A DNA stretch of 64,000 bases, from assembly GCF_019703515.2 (NCBI RefSeq), contig NC_059372.1, positions 17,264,492-17,328,491 on the forward strand, in the 5' to 3' direction. The position numbers and the translations under genes were made by a program. Numbering within the stretch: the first letter of the stretch is position 1; each line of letters begins with the position of its first letter. Below the pieces are notes generated by a model. That model was not told the DNA's origin. It did no database searches and worked only from the letters and a program-made list of their open reading frames with translations. This DNA is from Myxocyprinus asiaticus. Taxonomy: Eukaryota > Chordata > Actinopteri > Cypriniformes > Catostomidae. Shown piece by piece: positions 27,601 to 37,072 of this stretch.

Positions 27601-30600
27601 TTACTTAATCGGTTAGCCAGAATTTTTGACCATATTTTTACATCTAGCTGGATCAGGGAAATTGGACGGTAACTCTTACACTCGCTTGGATCTTTTTTTT
27701 TTTCAATTTGGAATGCCCAATTCCCAATGCGCTCTAAGTTCTTGTGGTGGCATAGTGACTCGCCTCAATCCGGGTGGAGGAGGAAGAATCTCAGTTGCCT
27801 CCATGTCTGAGACCGCCAATCCACGCATCTTATCACATGGCTTCTTGAGCACGTTACTGTGGAGACATAGCGTGTGTGGAGGCTTCACGCTATACTCTGC
27901 GGCATCCACGCACAACTCACCATGCTCCCCACCGAGAGCGAACCACATTATAGCGACCACGAGGAGGTTACCCCATGTGACTCTACCCTCCCTAACAACC
28001 GGGCCAATTTGGTTGCTTAGGAGACAATGCTGGAGGCACTCAGCACATCTGGATTCGAACTCGCGACTCCAGGGGTGGTAGTCAGTGTCTTTACACGCTA
28101 AGCTACCCAGGCCCCGGATCTTTGTCCTTTTTAAGAATCAGACTGATCCGGGCTTGTGTCATGGTTGGCGGAAGCTTTCCATTCTTTAGTGATTCCATAT
28201 AAACTTCGAACAAAAGTGGAGCCAATTCTGTAGCATAAGATCTAAAAAATTCAGCAGCAAAGCTGTCTGGCCCTGGAGCCTTGCCTGTATGCAAGGCCTT
28301 AATTACCTCGCCAAGCTCCTCCAAGGTTATCTCAGAATCCAGAAAATTTATTTCGTCAGTTTAGGGAGTTCTAATTGTTCCGCAACGTTTCTAATATCTT
28401 CATCAGTAGATGAAGACGTGGAACTATAAAGATCAAGATAGAATTCTTTGAAAGCATTATTAATATCAGTGGCTGAGGTAAATATTTCACCACCAGCAGA
28501 TTTCACCTAGGGAATGGTAGAAATAGACTCTCTCTGATTTATATATCTAGCCAAAAGCTTCTCTGCTTTGTCCCCCGACTCAAAGTATGACTGTCTTGCC
28601 CTGAATAGCCAAAACTTCACCTTCCGCGACAAAATAGCATTATATATGTATTTCAATCGGGTCAATTCACTGAGGCCATCAGATGACATTCGGAACTTCA
28701 GCTCTGCCTCGGCACTTTTAATATTCCCTTCCAACTCCACGAGTTCTCGTGCTTTGGATTATTTTGGTGAATGAGGCATACTGTATGATCCGACCCCTAA
28801 GAACTGCCTTAAGTGCCTCCAAGCCATGCCCACAGAGGATACTGAGGACCAGTTGGTCTCCATATAAACATTGATTTCAACCTTTAACATTTGTTGGAAT
28901 TCAGGATTTTGCAAAAGGGATACATTAAGGCACCAACTATATGATTTATTTTTCTCCGTATGTGGCAACATCTCTAAACTCACCAGGGCGTGATCTGAGA
29001 CTAAGATGTTTCCAATTGAGCAATCAACAACAGATGAAATGAGGGACTTAGATATATATAAAAAAAAAAGAATTCTAGAATAAATCTTATTGACTGATGA
29101 AAAAAAAGTATAGTCCCTACCAGATGTGTTCAGAAGTCTCCAAATATCTGTAAGACCAAGACTTTTACACATCCTGTGAAGCGTCAATGTTGCTCTAGGG
29201 GCTTACACACTTTTGCTTCACTATGATCAAGGACTGAGTCCATCAAAAGATTAAAGTCTCCGTGGAGGTGCATTCTTAAAACTCACTCAAAGCTCTCAGA
29301 ACATTAGCTTTCATGCATTTATAGTTAATGAAGGCTAAACCTGCAAATCTAAATCTACCAAACCTTTACCTTCAGACAAACAGTTTGCACCTAAAATGTA
29401 CAAAGAGTACCTTGCTGTGTACCTTGGGAGCATGGTTCCATGGTGATACTATGTTTTTTGGAAATACCATGGTACTTACCATGTAAATTCCAAGCTACAT
29501 GAATAATTTAGTACCATGGTGTTATCATTTGACCCCACCACTGTGCCATGTTACTGTCATAGTACTGTTAGAGAGGGGGTTATGGTTGCAAGGGTGGAAC
29601 AAACATATTATTATCATATTAGCATATTTTCATCTTTATTTGTCTTCTATTAAATACATATTTTTTTGTGGTTATGTGATTTATGGTTTGTTATAATAAG
29701 TGTCAGTGTAATCTGATTACAGAGTTATTAGTTATTGTAATCAAATTACTTTTAAAGAAAAAAAAAAGGGTAGTGTAAAACATTACATTTTAAATTAGTG
29801 TAATCTGATTAATTGAAAGTTAATGGCTTTCAATTAAGTTAATTACTTTTAATTATTTTAAGTACATCATGTGGGTTACACACATTTCCAAAACAATATT
29901 TATGTTGAGTACATTTAAAATATGAATTATCTTATTTTTAAGAAGAGCCACTAATGAGTCATTGTAAGGAAGAAACATGTGCTGCTGAGTATATGACTTG
30001 TATGCGACAATGAGCAAGGAAGAAATATAGACATAATTTTATATTCGTTTACCAGAAAAATTATCTTTTTTTGTGAAAAGAGTTTTAAAAAAGTAATCTG
30101 GGATGGTACTAAGATGCGATCTTTGGGGGGGGGCATTTTGATTTTTAGGGTGGGCAAATGGTTGTCTCTTCATTGGACCGGGAGGAGGGTGTCAGAAGTT
30201 TATGGGGGGCACAAGGAAAATCTAGGCCATGCTTAGCTAAGTAATTAGTAATGTGATTACTTTTCCCATGAAGTAATTAGTTGTGTCATCTAATTACAAT
30301 TTTAGAGAAGTAATTAGTAATTTTTAGTTGATTACTTTTTTTGAGTAACTTACCCAACGTTGGTTATAATTAGTACTGTCAGTCGATTAACATTTTTAAT
30401 CGTGATTAATCGCATCATATTTCGTAGTTAATCACAATTAATCGCTGAAATGTGACTCTAAATATACTTCTTTTCCTATCAGAATGCATTTATTTCCTTC
30501 TTAGGAAAGAAAACAAAACAATATGTAACAATATAATGCTTTATTAACAATTTCCAAACAAAGCCTTCAACAGTATAAAGATAGAAATGCACTAAAATAG

Positions 30601-31492
30601 CACCAATTTTAGTAACATTAAACGTTTCCCAAAGTCTAAATGGGAGTTTGATTAATTGAAAACTAGTCCACATAATGGTAACATATTCATTGCAATGGGC
30701 ATTAAATATCTTAAACTCTCATCCTCTAGAATATGAATCAGCCGGCAGACTTTGGCAATACGCTTTGTTACAGCAATCGTGAAGTAATTAATTCATGATT
30801 CGCATCAGAGCAACAGCGTCAAACGGAGCTTTGAACTCCACATGAAAAACGCTTGCAGACAAAAACGTCTCATTCTGCGTTGTGGTGATAGTTAAGACTT
30901 GACATGCTTCTGTGATCATTTAAATGCATCAGACTCTGGGCAGACACATCGCAAAGGTTCCGCCCTTCCAACCAGCGTTTATGTGGGTATATGTAGTATT
31001 AACGTAAATGCGTTAACTGCGATTAGGAAAAATTAACACGTGAAACTTTTTTAAATTAATTGCATGCGTTAACTCATTCGTATTGACAGCTCTAGTTATA
31101 ATACATGGAAAACAAAACCGAAAGTGATGACAGCTGCAGGCTAGAAAAAAGCAGTGTGTGAAACTTATGGAGGTGTTTTTTGGCAAATTCTATTGCAGTC
31201 TCAACAAATTCTTAAATAAATCCAAAGACCCAAGCATCTTTGTGCATTATGCAGTCTAGAGAATGTATCAGCTCTTTCTCTTCTTATTATATCTTAGACT
31301 TATGAAGACCAGCACAGCAGCGAGGAGGATGGAGAAGAGGAAGAGGAGGAGAGCGAGGATGGAGAGGAGGAAGATGACATAACCAGTGTGGAATCAGACA
31401 GTAGTGAGGATGAAGGCGGAGAACAGGAGAATCAACAGGGTTCGAGCAGACAGCAGCAGCTGGAGTGGGACGACTCCACCCTAACCTACTGA
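667..31492 (+). CDS. clstn1: Calsyntenin-1, coding exons 2-19 (exon 1 off the left edge)
   Basis: Type I membrane protein of the cadherin superfamily that links vesicle cargo such as APP to kinesin light chain. Coding exons: 667-789, 5062-5091, 8555-8750, 11164-11372, 13949-14098, 14462-14647, 15140-15388, 16557-16678, 17432-17594, 19107-19157, 20638-20795, 21046-21194, 22603-22841, 23301-23471, 24145-24290, 24714-24849, 25292-25476, 31298-31492. All have AG acceptors and GT donors, and the frame stays open for 2,858 nt (about 951 residues; human is 981 with the signal peptide). Two cadherin repeats come first (VNDMNEYSPVF and DADC calcium-site motifs), then a laminin-G-like region (exons 8-10), a transmembrane helix in 25292-25476 and a cytosolic tail with two kinesin-light-chain WDD motifs, MDWDDSAL and LEWDDSTL. 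The exon with the start codon and signal peptide is not in the window. Confidence 0.97.
790..5061 (+). other. clstn1 intron 2
   Basis: Non-coding. The only repeat defined with confidence is the Angel-like foldback at 2372-3004. Everything else is AT-rich with poly(T) runs (about 1500-1530, 1948-1978). The short open frames are uninterpretable. Confidence 0.6.
2372..3004. mobile_element. Angel-like foldback MITE (633 bp)
   Basis: Starts TTAAAGGGATAGTTCACCC and ends in the inverted form GGGTGAACTATTCCTTTAA. The arms pair over most of their length: for example GACTCCAGTTG with TAATCC at 2588-2607 matches CAACTGGAGTC at 2809-2819, and CACCCACGCC matches GTGTGGGTGAG. The same terminal motif recurs at least seven more times in the window. 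The name Angel is from memory of cyprinid foldback MITEs; the TTAA ends are directly visible. Confidence 0.85.
5062..5091 (+). CDS. clstn1: clstn1 30-bp microexon (probable cassette)
   Basis: Thirty bases encode ESFEVTFTKEG across the junctions. It is phase 1 on both sides, so skipping keeps the frame. The acceptor is TTGTAG and the donor GTGATG. It corresponds to the 10-residue segment in cadherin repeat 1 that is present or absent in human CLSTN1 isoforms. That isoform difference is from memory; alternative use here is inferred from homology and symmetric phase. Confidence 0.9.
5889..6036. repeat. Two-copy tandem repeat, period 86 bp
   Basis: TAATTGCATAATTATG at 5891 recurs as TAATTGTATAATTATG at 5977. 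Both are followed by ACATTTATT, TAGTTATTACATGTTTT and AAGCACAGTTGA. A local duplication with a few substitutions and small indels. Confidence 0.8.
6644..8104. mobile_element. hAT-type non-autonomous transposon (1.46 kb)
   Basis: Terminal inverted repeats TAGGGCTGGGCGATAT (left) and ATATCACCCAGCCCTA (right), flanked by a near-perfect 8-bp duplication: TTTCTAAG at 6636-6643 and TTTCTACG at 8105-8112. The 8-bp duplication and TAGGG ends are typical of hAT elements. No transposase frame is visible inside, so it must have been mobilised in trans. Confidence 0.8.
7138..7391. mobile_element. Small MITE nested in the hAT element
   Basis: Left end TACACTCAGAAAAATGGT and right end ACCATTTTTTCTGAAAGTGTA form inverted repeats. 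TA dinucleotides sit at both borders, as in Tc1/mariner-type insertions. The interior has several GGTACC/GGTAC segments. It interrupts the element at 6644-8104 and is therefore younger. Confidence 0.65.
8751..11163 (+). other. clstn1 intron 4
   Basis: Non-coding. The stretch at about 9205-9960 looks like an old interspersed repeat: ATTTTGGTTCATTCTG and TTAGGACAAAATAAAAG on one side, GGAACAAAATTAACCGGTT on the other. I could not define its ends. Nothing else was recognised. Confidence 0.5.
11373..13948 (+). other. clstn1 intron 5
   Basis: Contains an Angel-like left arm (11675-11810), a short CA run (12118-12129) and a possible hAT-type end, CAGCAGGGGTCAGCAACCT, at about 12981. No right end was found for the last. 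The rest is unremarkable AT-rich intron. Confidence 0.5.
11675..11810 (+). mobile_element. Angel-like MITE, left arm only
   Basis: TTAAAGGGACAGTTCCCC, then the family-typical segment TTACCCTCATGTTATTCTG and CATATGACTTTCCTTCTTC. The matching right arm is absent, so this is a truncated copy. The right limit is approximate. Confidence 0.65.
19107..19157 (+). CDS. clstn1: clstn1 51-bp symmetric exon (probable cassette)
   Basis: A 51-bp phase-1/phase-1 exon encoding the acidic segment DLSGHDNDTETLSEPLTG between CWQ of the preceding exon and the FRGNLAGL region of the next. It aligns in place with the variable acidic insert of mammalian calsyntenin-1. Acceptor CCACAG, donor GTTGCC (non-optimal). 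Small size, symmetric phase and a weak donor fit regulated inclusion. Confidence 0.85.
19889..20319. mobile_element. Inverted-repeat DNA element (431 bp)
   Basis: The left end CAGTGGCTCCAAAATATATT followed by CACTTAAGCTACACTT is mirrored on the right as AAGTGTAGCTTAAGTGGCCC followed by TTTTTGGAGCCA. The inverted repeats are about 38 bp with a few mismatches. No transposase frame, so non-autonomous; the ends suggest Tc1/mariner but the target duplication is not clear. Confidence 0.65.
21195..22602 (+). other. clstn1 intron with three repeat relics
   Basis: At 21300 a foldback-type MITE begins (TTAAAGGAATGTTCTGGGTTC), the same family as 55468-55990. Around 21940-22041 is a relic ending CCCAGCCCTGG with ATCGAATCA motifs. 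At 22284-22502 a 219-bp element has ends GGGCCCGTTCAAACAAAAA and TTTGTGTGAACGACC. None encodes protein. Confidence 0.5.
22842..25291 (+). other. clstn1 introns between exons 14 and 18 (contents)
   Basis: Introns 22842-23300, 23472-24144, 24291-24713 and 24850-25291. Just after exon 15 lies a hAT-like end (CAGGGGTTGTCAACCTTTTC at about 23479) with no partner identified. The rest is AT-rich and I see nothing else to annotate. Confidence 0.45.
25292..25476 (+). CDS. clstn1: clstn1 transmembrane and proximal cytosolic exon
   Basis: Encodes about 20 hydrophobic residues (core IVIMVCVSFLVFMIILGVF), then a basic stop-transfer RIRAAH and the first kinesin-light-chain motif (EMDWDDSALTI), ending at NPME. 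The donor is GTGCAT, which matches the consensus poorly after position +3. Reading through the donor adds VHSFFSD and then a stop at 25498-25500. This donor is the left copy of a LINE target-site duplication. Confidence 0.95.
25472..25486 (+). repeat. LINE target-site duplication, left copy, containing the used clstn1 donor
   Basis: TGGAG of the exon plus GTGCATTCTT of the intron. This copy is contiguous with the intact exon, so its GT at 25477 is the functional 5' splice site. Confidence 0.9.
25487..29262 (-). mobile_element. L1/Tx1-type LINE, 5'-truncated, in the last clstn1 intron
   Basis: Antisense to clstn1. On the minus strand the pieces run in order: endonuclease C-terminus with SDHALV (29187-28759), a linker (28740-28507), the RT start with APGPDS (28324-28103), and the RT core with AFDMVEWDYLF, GTRQGCPLS and catalytic YADD (27596-27045). 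A conserved post-RT region (KMNCIPKFNYLLQSVPIDVP, 27041-26607) and a C-terminal stretch near 26307-25708 follow. The 3' end is a poly(T) on the plus strand (25485-25492). Stops and frameshifts break the frame, so it is dead. A 15-bp duplication, TGGAGGTGCATTCTT, lies at 25472-25486 and 29263-29277, and the junction TTCTT/AAAA suits L1-type nicking. Confidence 0.93.
27696..28115 (-). mobile_element. tRNA-derived SINE inserted in the LINE
   Basis: On the minus strand the head reads GGGGCCTGGGTAGCTTAGCG, with an A-box-like region (28086-28105) and a B-box GAGTTCGAATCC (28051-28062), and the tail is an A run (27695-27703). It is flanked by GGATCTTT at 27688-27695 and 28116-28123. Removing it rejoins the LINE between its RT start and RT core. 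Confidence 0.88.
29263..29277 (+). repeat. LINE target-site duplication, right copy, orphan donor
   Basis: An identical 15-bp copy of TGGAG/GTGCATTCTT after the 5' end of the LINE. It carries a duplicate GT donor at 29268 but only five bases of exon. Confidence 0.9.
29278..31297 (+). other. Rest of the last clstn1 intron
   Basis: Holds a zone of ACCATGG palindromes (29425-29560), a MITE relic rich in GTAATCTGATTAC-like motifs (about 29700-30360, ending ACCCAACGTTGG) and a hAT MITE with perfect target duplications (30371-31094). Confidence 0.55.
30371..31094. mobile_element. hAT-type MITE with perfect 8-bp duplication
   Basis: Left end TAGTACTGTCAGTCGATTAA, right end ATTGACAGCTCTA. The flanks GTTATAAT at 30363-30370 and 31095-31102 are identical. 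AATCG-rich subterminal repeats (CGTGATTAATCGCAT, CACAATTAATCGC) lie near the left end. No coding capacity. Confidence 0.85.
31298..31492 (+). CDS. clstn1: clstn1 last coding exon: acidic tail and second WDD motif
   Basis: After the acceptor ATCTTAG, the exon encodes TYEDQHSS, a long Glu/Asp-rich stretch, a Q-rich linker and the terminal LEWDDSTLTY before TGA at 31490-31492. The acidic run and the second kinesin-light-chain-binding motif are hallmarks of calsyntenin tails. It lies 5.8 kb from the preceding exon, and much of that intron is transposon. Confidence 0.96.
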   Translation, partial: TYEDQHSSEEDGEEEEEESEDGEEEDDITSVESDSSEDEGGEQENQQGSSRQQQLEWDDSTLTY

Positions 31493-32009
31493 TACACCTG
31501 AGCACACAATACAATTTAATAACACACAGATACACACACACAAATCCACCCACACACAGTCACACCCCTCTGCCAATGGGGACGCCCATGTTTCCCTTAC
31601 AGTCCCTACCTAAGGAGCCATGCGTAAAAACAACGTAAACGCGGAAAACTAAATAATTATACAATGTATGTAAAATATAGATGCGATATATCTGGTGTCT
31701 GTCGTGACAGGTGTTGCAGTCAGCTTAATTTCCAGTGGCCGAGGATTCCCTAATGACATCTTATTGTGGTGGTATTCAGTGTAGTATAGTTATCACATGG
31801 TGTCTCAATCTAAGTTCCTAATTTATTGAAACTTTTCCTAGGGAATCCAAGGGAAACCTGGCCTATATTTGCATTTCTTTTGAAGCCGTGTAGGGACACA
31901 TCCCTGCACTTATACTTTTCACATTCAGCTCTATCAAATCGAAAATGATTTAATGTATATTCCTTGCACATGAATTTTAGATTGATTTGCTACAAAGTTT
32001 AGAAGACTT

Positions 32010-32300
32010 TTAAAAGAGATAGTTCACCCAAATATTTAAATTCCGTGATCATTTACTTCCTGTTGTTTCAAACCTGTATGACTTTCTTTCTTCCAAGGAA
32101 TGTAAGCCACGGTCATCATATGCTTTCATTGCTTTTTTTTTTCCTTCATACAGTGGAAGTTAATGGTAACTGAGACTAACATTACCTGACATCTTCTTTT
32201 GTGTTCCATGAAAAAAAAAAAATTCAATATGGGTTTGGAACGATATGAGGGTGAGTAAATGATGACGGGATTTTCATTTTTGAGTGAACTGTCCCTTTAA
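32010..32300. mobile_element. Angel-like foldback MITE in clstn1 3' UTR
   Basis: TTAAAAGAGATAGTTCACCC at the left and GAGTGAACTGTCCCTTTAA at the right, with family-typical inner segments (AAACCTGTATGACTTTC; GGTGAGTAAATGATGACGGG). As part of the UTR it would form a long hairpin in the mRNA. Confidence 0.8.
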
Positions 32301-35224
32301 CTCTTTGCTTTTTTGGGTACTGGTGTTGTGCTCCGTAAAGAAGAAAGAGGTGATGCTTTTTGGTCACTTTTTTTCCCTCCTATCTTTATATTGCATGGCA
32401 AGATTTGCAATCATGGGTATGAAAGAATACAGTTGCTTTTTGATATTTTGTAAATATGATGAAACCATGTAATTAGTCAATGTGTTAGTGAAAACCTAAC
32501 CAAACGGTTTCCGGTATCTAAAAAGACACCTGCTGTAGAATATTTATGTCAAGAGATGCTCTTAGCATGTTTCAAAACATTCGGTGAAACTCTTCTGTCA
32601 TGCTTGTATGGGACATCCGCTTCACAGAAAGAAACCCATGACAGAGGCCGAGGTTTCTGTGGAGGTGGGTGTGCATCTTTGTTGTTTTATTTTTAATTTA
32701 CTGTAGTAGTGTTGGTGGGCGTGCTTTGGCTATACATATGCTAATTCTGGCTGAGCTTGCAATGGCACAAATGCTACACCAAGGCTTCAATGTATTTAAG
32801 TCAGTGAAGGCCCATTGTGGCACAGACGTTTGTTTTGGAGACTAATAATGACATTCAGGTTGTTTTACGCATGGTACTGTATGTTGTACTGTTTGGCACA
32901 CTGCAGTTATTTAAGCCATTCTTAAGTGATTGTGTGTGTATTTTCTGTTATAAATAGAGACCAATTGGAATCACAATATGCACTCTCATAATCCAGTTTA
33001 GTTTAAGGCCAAAGCATACTTGTTTTCCGCGTGCCAGTGTGCGTGACGCATATTTCGCTCCGTTTTTCTAGACACATGGACAGGATGGCAGGGGAAGTGT
33101 CATTTTTATTCATGAGGAAAGCCTAACCAATCTGGTAGAGCATTCCTCATAAATAAGAATGAGGCTGCGTCTGCAATGGCATACTACCATACTACTCTTA
33201 CTAGTTGTGCCATATGGCAGAAGTTGTAAGAGTTGAATTGGTAGCCTGAGTCTGAGCTCAAGATTCAACTGAACTGAATAGAAATTAATGGGGGTTTAAT
33301 TATTGTATGACAAATTTTGTGAACTTTATAATTCTTTTTTTGTTTTTTGCAAATTCAGGGTTAACCCAATGTCATTCAGTTATTTGGAATGTTTGTCATT
33401 TCAAGGCCCCTAAAAATTCTTCGCATTAAAAAGGGATAACCCTTTCCAGAAATTAAGTTCAAGTTACTGGTTGAACAGTACTCTTTAAACAAACAAAATA
33501 TTTTTGCAGTATGGCCGCTATATTTTATTGTACATGGAACTGTACTGTAGAGTTGTGTAAAGATATTTGTTTACATTTAGTAAACCTTTATTCCTTTTTG
33601 GTGATGATATACTCCATATTTGCAGGGCATTTCTCCATGTAGTTGCTCAAAAGCATTTCATTCTCTTACTGTGATTGAACATTTTGGGATACCCCCCGAT
33701 ATAGCCAGTTATTGGGAAAACTCTGAATTCTCAGTTCCCTATTGGCTTGAAAAGAATGCTAATTATTATTAGTAAAGAGTTATAATTGTTTAGTAAAGAG
33801 AGACATGAAGCTTTAGGGTACTTCATTCAGAATACCATTTTTTGTTTACATGCATGAAAACTCTCGGTTTAAGGCCTAAACTAAATGGTTTTGTTGTAAT
33901 TGGTAGTATGAATATAATTTTATGTTTTTCAGAAAAGGCACAATGTGGGATGTTGTCAAGAAGGTTTATTCTCTAATAGAAGGTCTATTTTTGTGACCCA
34001 TGGAACGGCAATGGGAGATTTTTCAGAAATGTCAGCTATTTCTTTTTATTTTTCTGTACTTATTACTTTTTGTTACACATTTTGTTCAACTGGTCCCCCC
34101 TAAAATTAATCAGGCCTTAAACGGATGTCCAAATTTCAGCTTGTGGATTTGGGAGTGCCTTTTGCCTATCACAGCTCATTAACACAACTAACTAAACACT
34201 CATCAATGCCATTTTAGTTGTTGCATTTTTCACATTTTATAATTATATAATATTAGATTTCTTACAAGTTTGGGGATGTAATTTTATTTAATTTTATGTT
34301 GAAGTAGGGGTCAACAGCTATAATTTTAACAAGAGTGAGCATTTTAAGTGTCCTGCATAGATGTGTTGTGTTCATGTTGTTGTGTAGAAAATATAGGTCC
34401 ATACTGTATCATCAATGAATATTGTATTAAATCATGTTTGAGGAAATCCACTTCTAAAAAGATGTACATTTATTGAAATTCTTTAGGCAGCATATGTGGG
34501 TATGAATTTAACAATTTGTGTAAAAGTGAAAGGTGATGTTGAAGTGTATTTCCTGAAGAAGGTGTTGAGGGCAGCATGAATCCGATACATGATGGGATTT
34601 CTGACACAAATTCTCACTTTTCATACTGTATTTTTATTCTCAGCTTACATTCATTTAGTTTATAATCTGTTTGATCGATGCAGACCATTCCATTAGAACA
34701 CATTTGGTATAATCAATGTTTGTGATGAAAATCGCACAATTGTTTATCTCTTCCACATCCACCCGCCCCCCCCCAACAAATATTAATCTGCAGGTTCTCA
34801 GTCTTGTGTAATGTATTTCAAATAATGTGATTTTGTAATCTGATTTGACAATTTTAAGATGCTGACGCAGAAATGTTCCAAAACAAATGTTCTGTGGTTG
34901 GTTTGAACAGCAGCAGAAGGTGGATATTTAAAGGGGTATTTTCTTTGCATGTAACAGATATACATATTTCTTGTAAATGACACATGGAACAGTGGGTTTG
35001 GAATGTTTCGGATTGGTCGGGAGACTGATTATACTACTGAATCAAAGATTAGCTGTCACAGATTTGCAACGGTCATTGCTCACTTTTTGAATAATTTTTT
35101 TTGGTTTTTTTTGTTTTAGAAATGAAAACTGGGGATGTTGTAGAATTTTTGGATGCTGGCCTCAAGCTCATTCACTTTTCTATTATTCAGAGGAAAATTA
35201 TAGTGAAGTTGATGCTTGCTCATG

Positions 35225-35251
35225 AATAAAGGATAATGAGATGGAAATAAA
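35225..35251 (+). terminator. Paired AATAAA polyadenylation signals for clstn1
   Basis: Two AATAAA hexamers 21 bp apart, followed within 10-25 bp by T/G-rich sequence (GTTTTTGGAGTG). They are the best-placed sense-strand signals before the minus-strand lzic gene. Confidence 0.5.
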
Positions 35252-35535
35252 ATGTTTTTGGAGTGATTCATTTTTTAGTAGTAAATGGGCAGTTGACATG
35301 AAATTTTAAGCAGTGAGTGCATCTGACATTAAAACTAAAACACTCCATCTAAATCTATTTTAACCGTTTTTTTCTATTGTTTTGTTGCATTTTTTATGAC
35401 CTCATTATTTGAGACTACATGGAATATTTGTACTTTTGAAAATGCATTTCTCATATCGACTATTTACGTGAACTGCAAAAACAGCTTAAAGTTGATTTAA
35501 AATGGTGAAAACTACAGCATATACATCTTCCCTTA

Positions 35536-35566
<31 letters not shown>
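35536..35566. repeat. (GT)n/(AT)n microsatellite
   Basis: About a dozen GT units followed by AT units. Confidence 0.9.
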
Positions 35567-36505
35567 TTACCTTATAGCACTACATAGTAGTATTCTTACA
35601 AAGGGTTCAATTATAAAAAAATTCTGTAAAAAATTAAATAACAAATATGGAGTACACTGAGTAACAATCAGTGACAAAACAAAACATACATTTACTGTTA
35701 AATAGCACCATTAAGGGACATATATAATCAATCCTTAACTATTTATTTAAAGGAAAGAAAAATGTTTCCTTTTTCACCAGTAAATGGGTTTTAATCATTC
35801 ATTCACCTTGATCTTTCCTCAAGCATTAAATTTCATCGTTCATGATGCCTCTTTGATGGATGGTGGATAACAGATCAAAACAAATATTTCTAGAACTAGA
35901 GCGCCACCTAGTGCTTAAGAACTAAAAATATTCATATTTGCAATATATCTACACTGAAGCCCAATAACATTTGAAATGCTGCTGAATGGTTTAGACCGAA
36001 TGTAGAGCCCTAATATATAGCTGTCGTAAAATGGCTAAGTTGACAGCCTACCTGTTTACTTTTGGCACTGTTGTATTTCTTACAATGTTATTTCTATATT
36101 TCCTGTTTTCCAAATATCACAGTAGTCTTAAATTGAGTTTGATCACAGAGTTTTGAAGCTGTTTTTTTTAGCCTTTACCGACTGTGAATTGTGAATAAAA
36201 TAAAAATTTATAAAAAAAAAAAAAGAGTAAACAGACAACTTTTCAGATGCAATCATCTGTATCATCAAATATATTCTAATACAAAATATTTACAAAAGCT
36301 CACTGGTTAAAAAAAACAAATCAAAAACAACATTAAAATGCATAGTGATTACAGTCTATTTTTACGATCAAATACTAGTACCAAAAAGTTATTGGCTGCT
36401 GACATTTTGATAAGGTTAATATATTACAATACAGCCAGAGGGTTAAAAATTAAAAATAAGAACTAAAATTATAAAACGTTTTGAATTATATATCATGTGT
36501 AAATG

Positions 36506-37072
36506 TTAAAGGAATATTTCAACCAAAAATGCACCACAAATAAAGATTTTTAGAAGAATTTCTCAGCTCTGTACCAAAATTTAGAAGCTCCAAAAAGCAC
36601 AAAGGCAGTATCAAAGTAATCCATAAGACTCAACTAGTTAAATCCATATCTTCAGAAGCGATATGATAGGTGTGGGTGAGAAACAGATTAATATCAATCT
36701 CCACTTTCACCTCACATTCTTCTTCTTTTGTTTTTCGCGATTCGCATTCTTCGTGTATATTGCCACCTACTGGCCAGGAAGGAGAAATCATAGGAAAAAA
36801 AGGACATAAATATTGATCTGTTTCTCACCCACACCTATCATATCCATAACCAGTGGAGTCTTATGGATGACTTTTATGCTGCCTTTATGTGCTTTTTGGA
36901 GCTTAAAAATCTTGGTACCCATTCACTTGCATTGTATGGACCTACAGAGCTGAAATATTCTTCTAAAAATATTTGTGTTCTGCAGAAGAAAGAAAGTCAT
37001 ACACATCTGGGATGGAATGACGGTGAGTAAATGATGAGAGAATTTTCATATTTGGGTGAACTATCCCTTTAA
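36506..37072. mobile_element. Angel-like foldback MITE (567 bp)
   Basis: The left arm starts TTAAAGGAATATTTCAACC and the right arm ends TTTGGGTGAACTATCCCTTT then AA. The inner arms pair (AGATTTTTAGAAGAATTTCTC with GAAATATTCTTCTAAAAAT). It lies just downstream of the lzic stop codon in lzic orientation. Confidence 0.82.

Larger units (their letters stand above)
31493..35260 (+). other. clstn1: clstn1 3' UTR (probable extent)
   Basis: No coding exon was seen here. The stretch is AT-rich, contains an Angel-like foldback at 32010-32300, and ends with two AATAAA signals at 35225-35230 and 35246-35251 followed by a T/G-rich run, which makes this the most likely cleavage region. The UTR would be about 3.75 kb. 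The 3' limit is inferred from these signals only. Confidence 0.55.

Noticed and set aside
27626..28081. 151-aa plus-strand frame
   Set aside because: It is the reverse strand of the tRNA-derived SINE and LINE boundary; it has no homology of its own.
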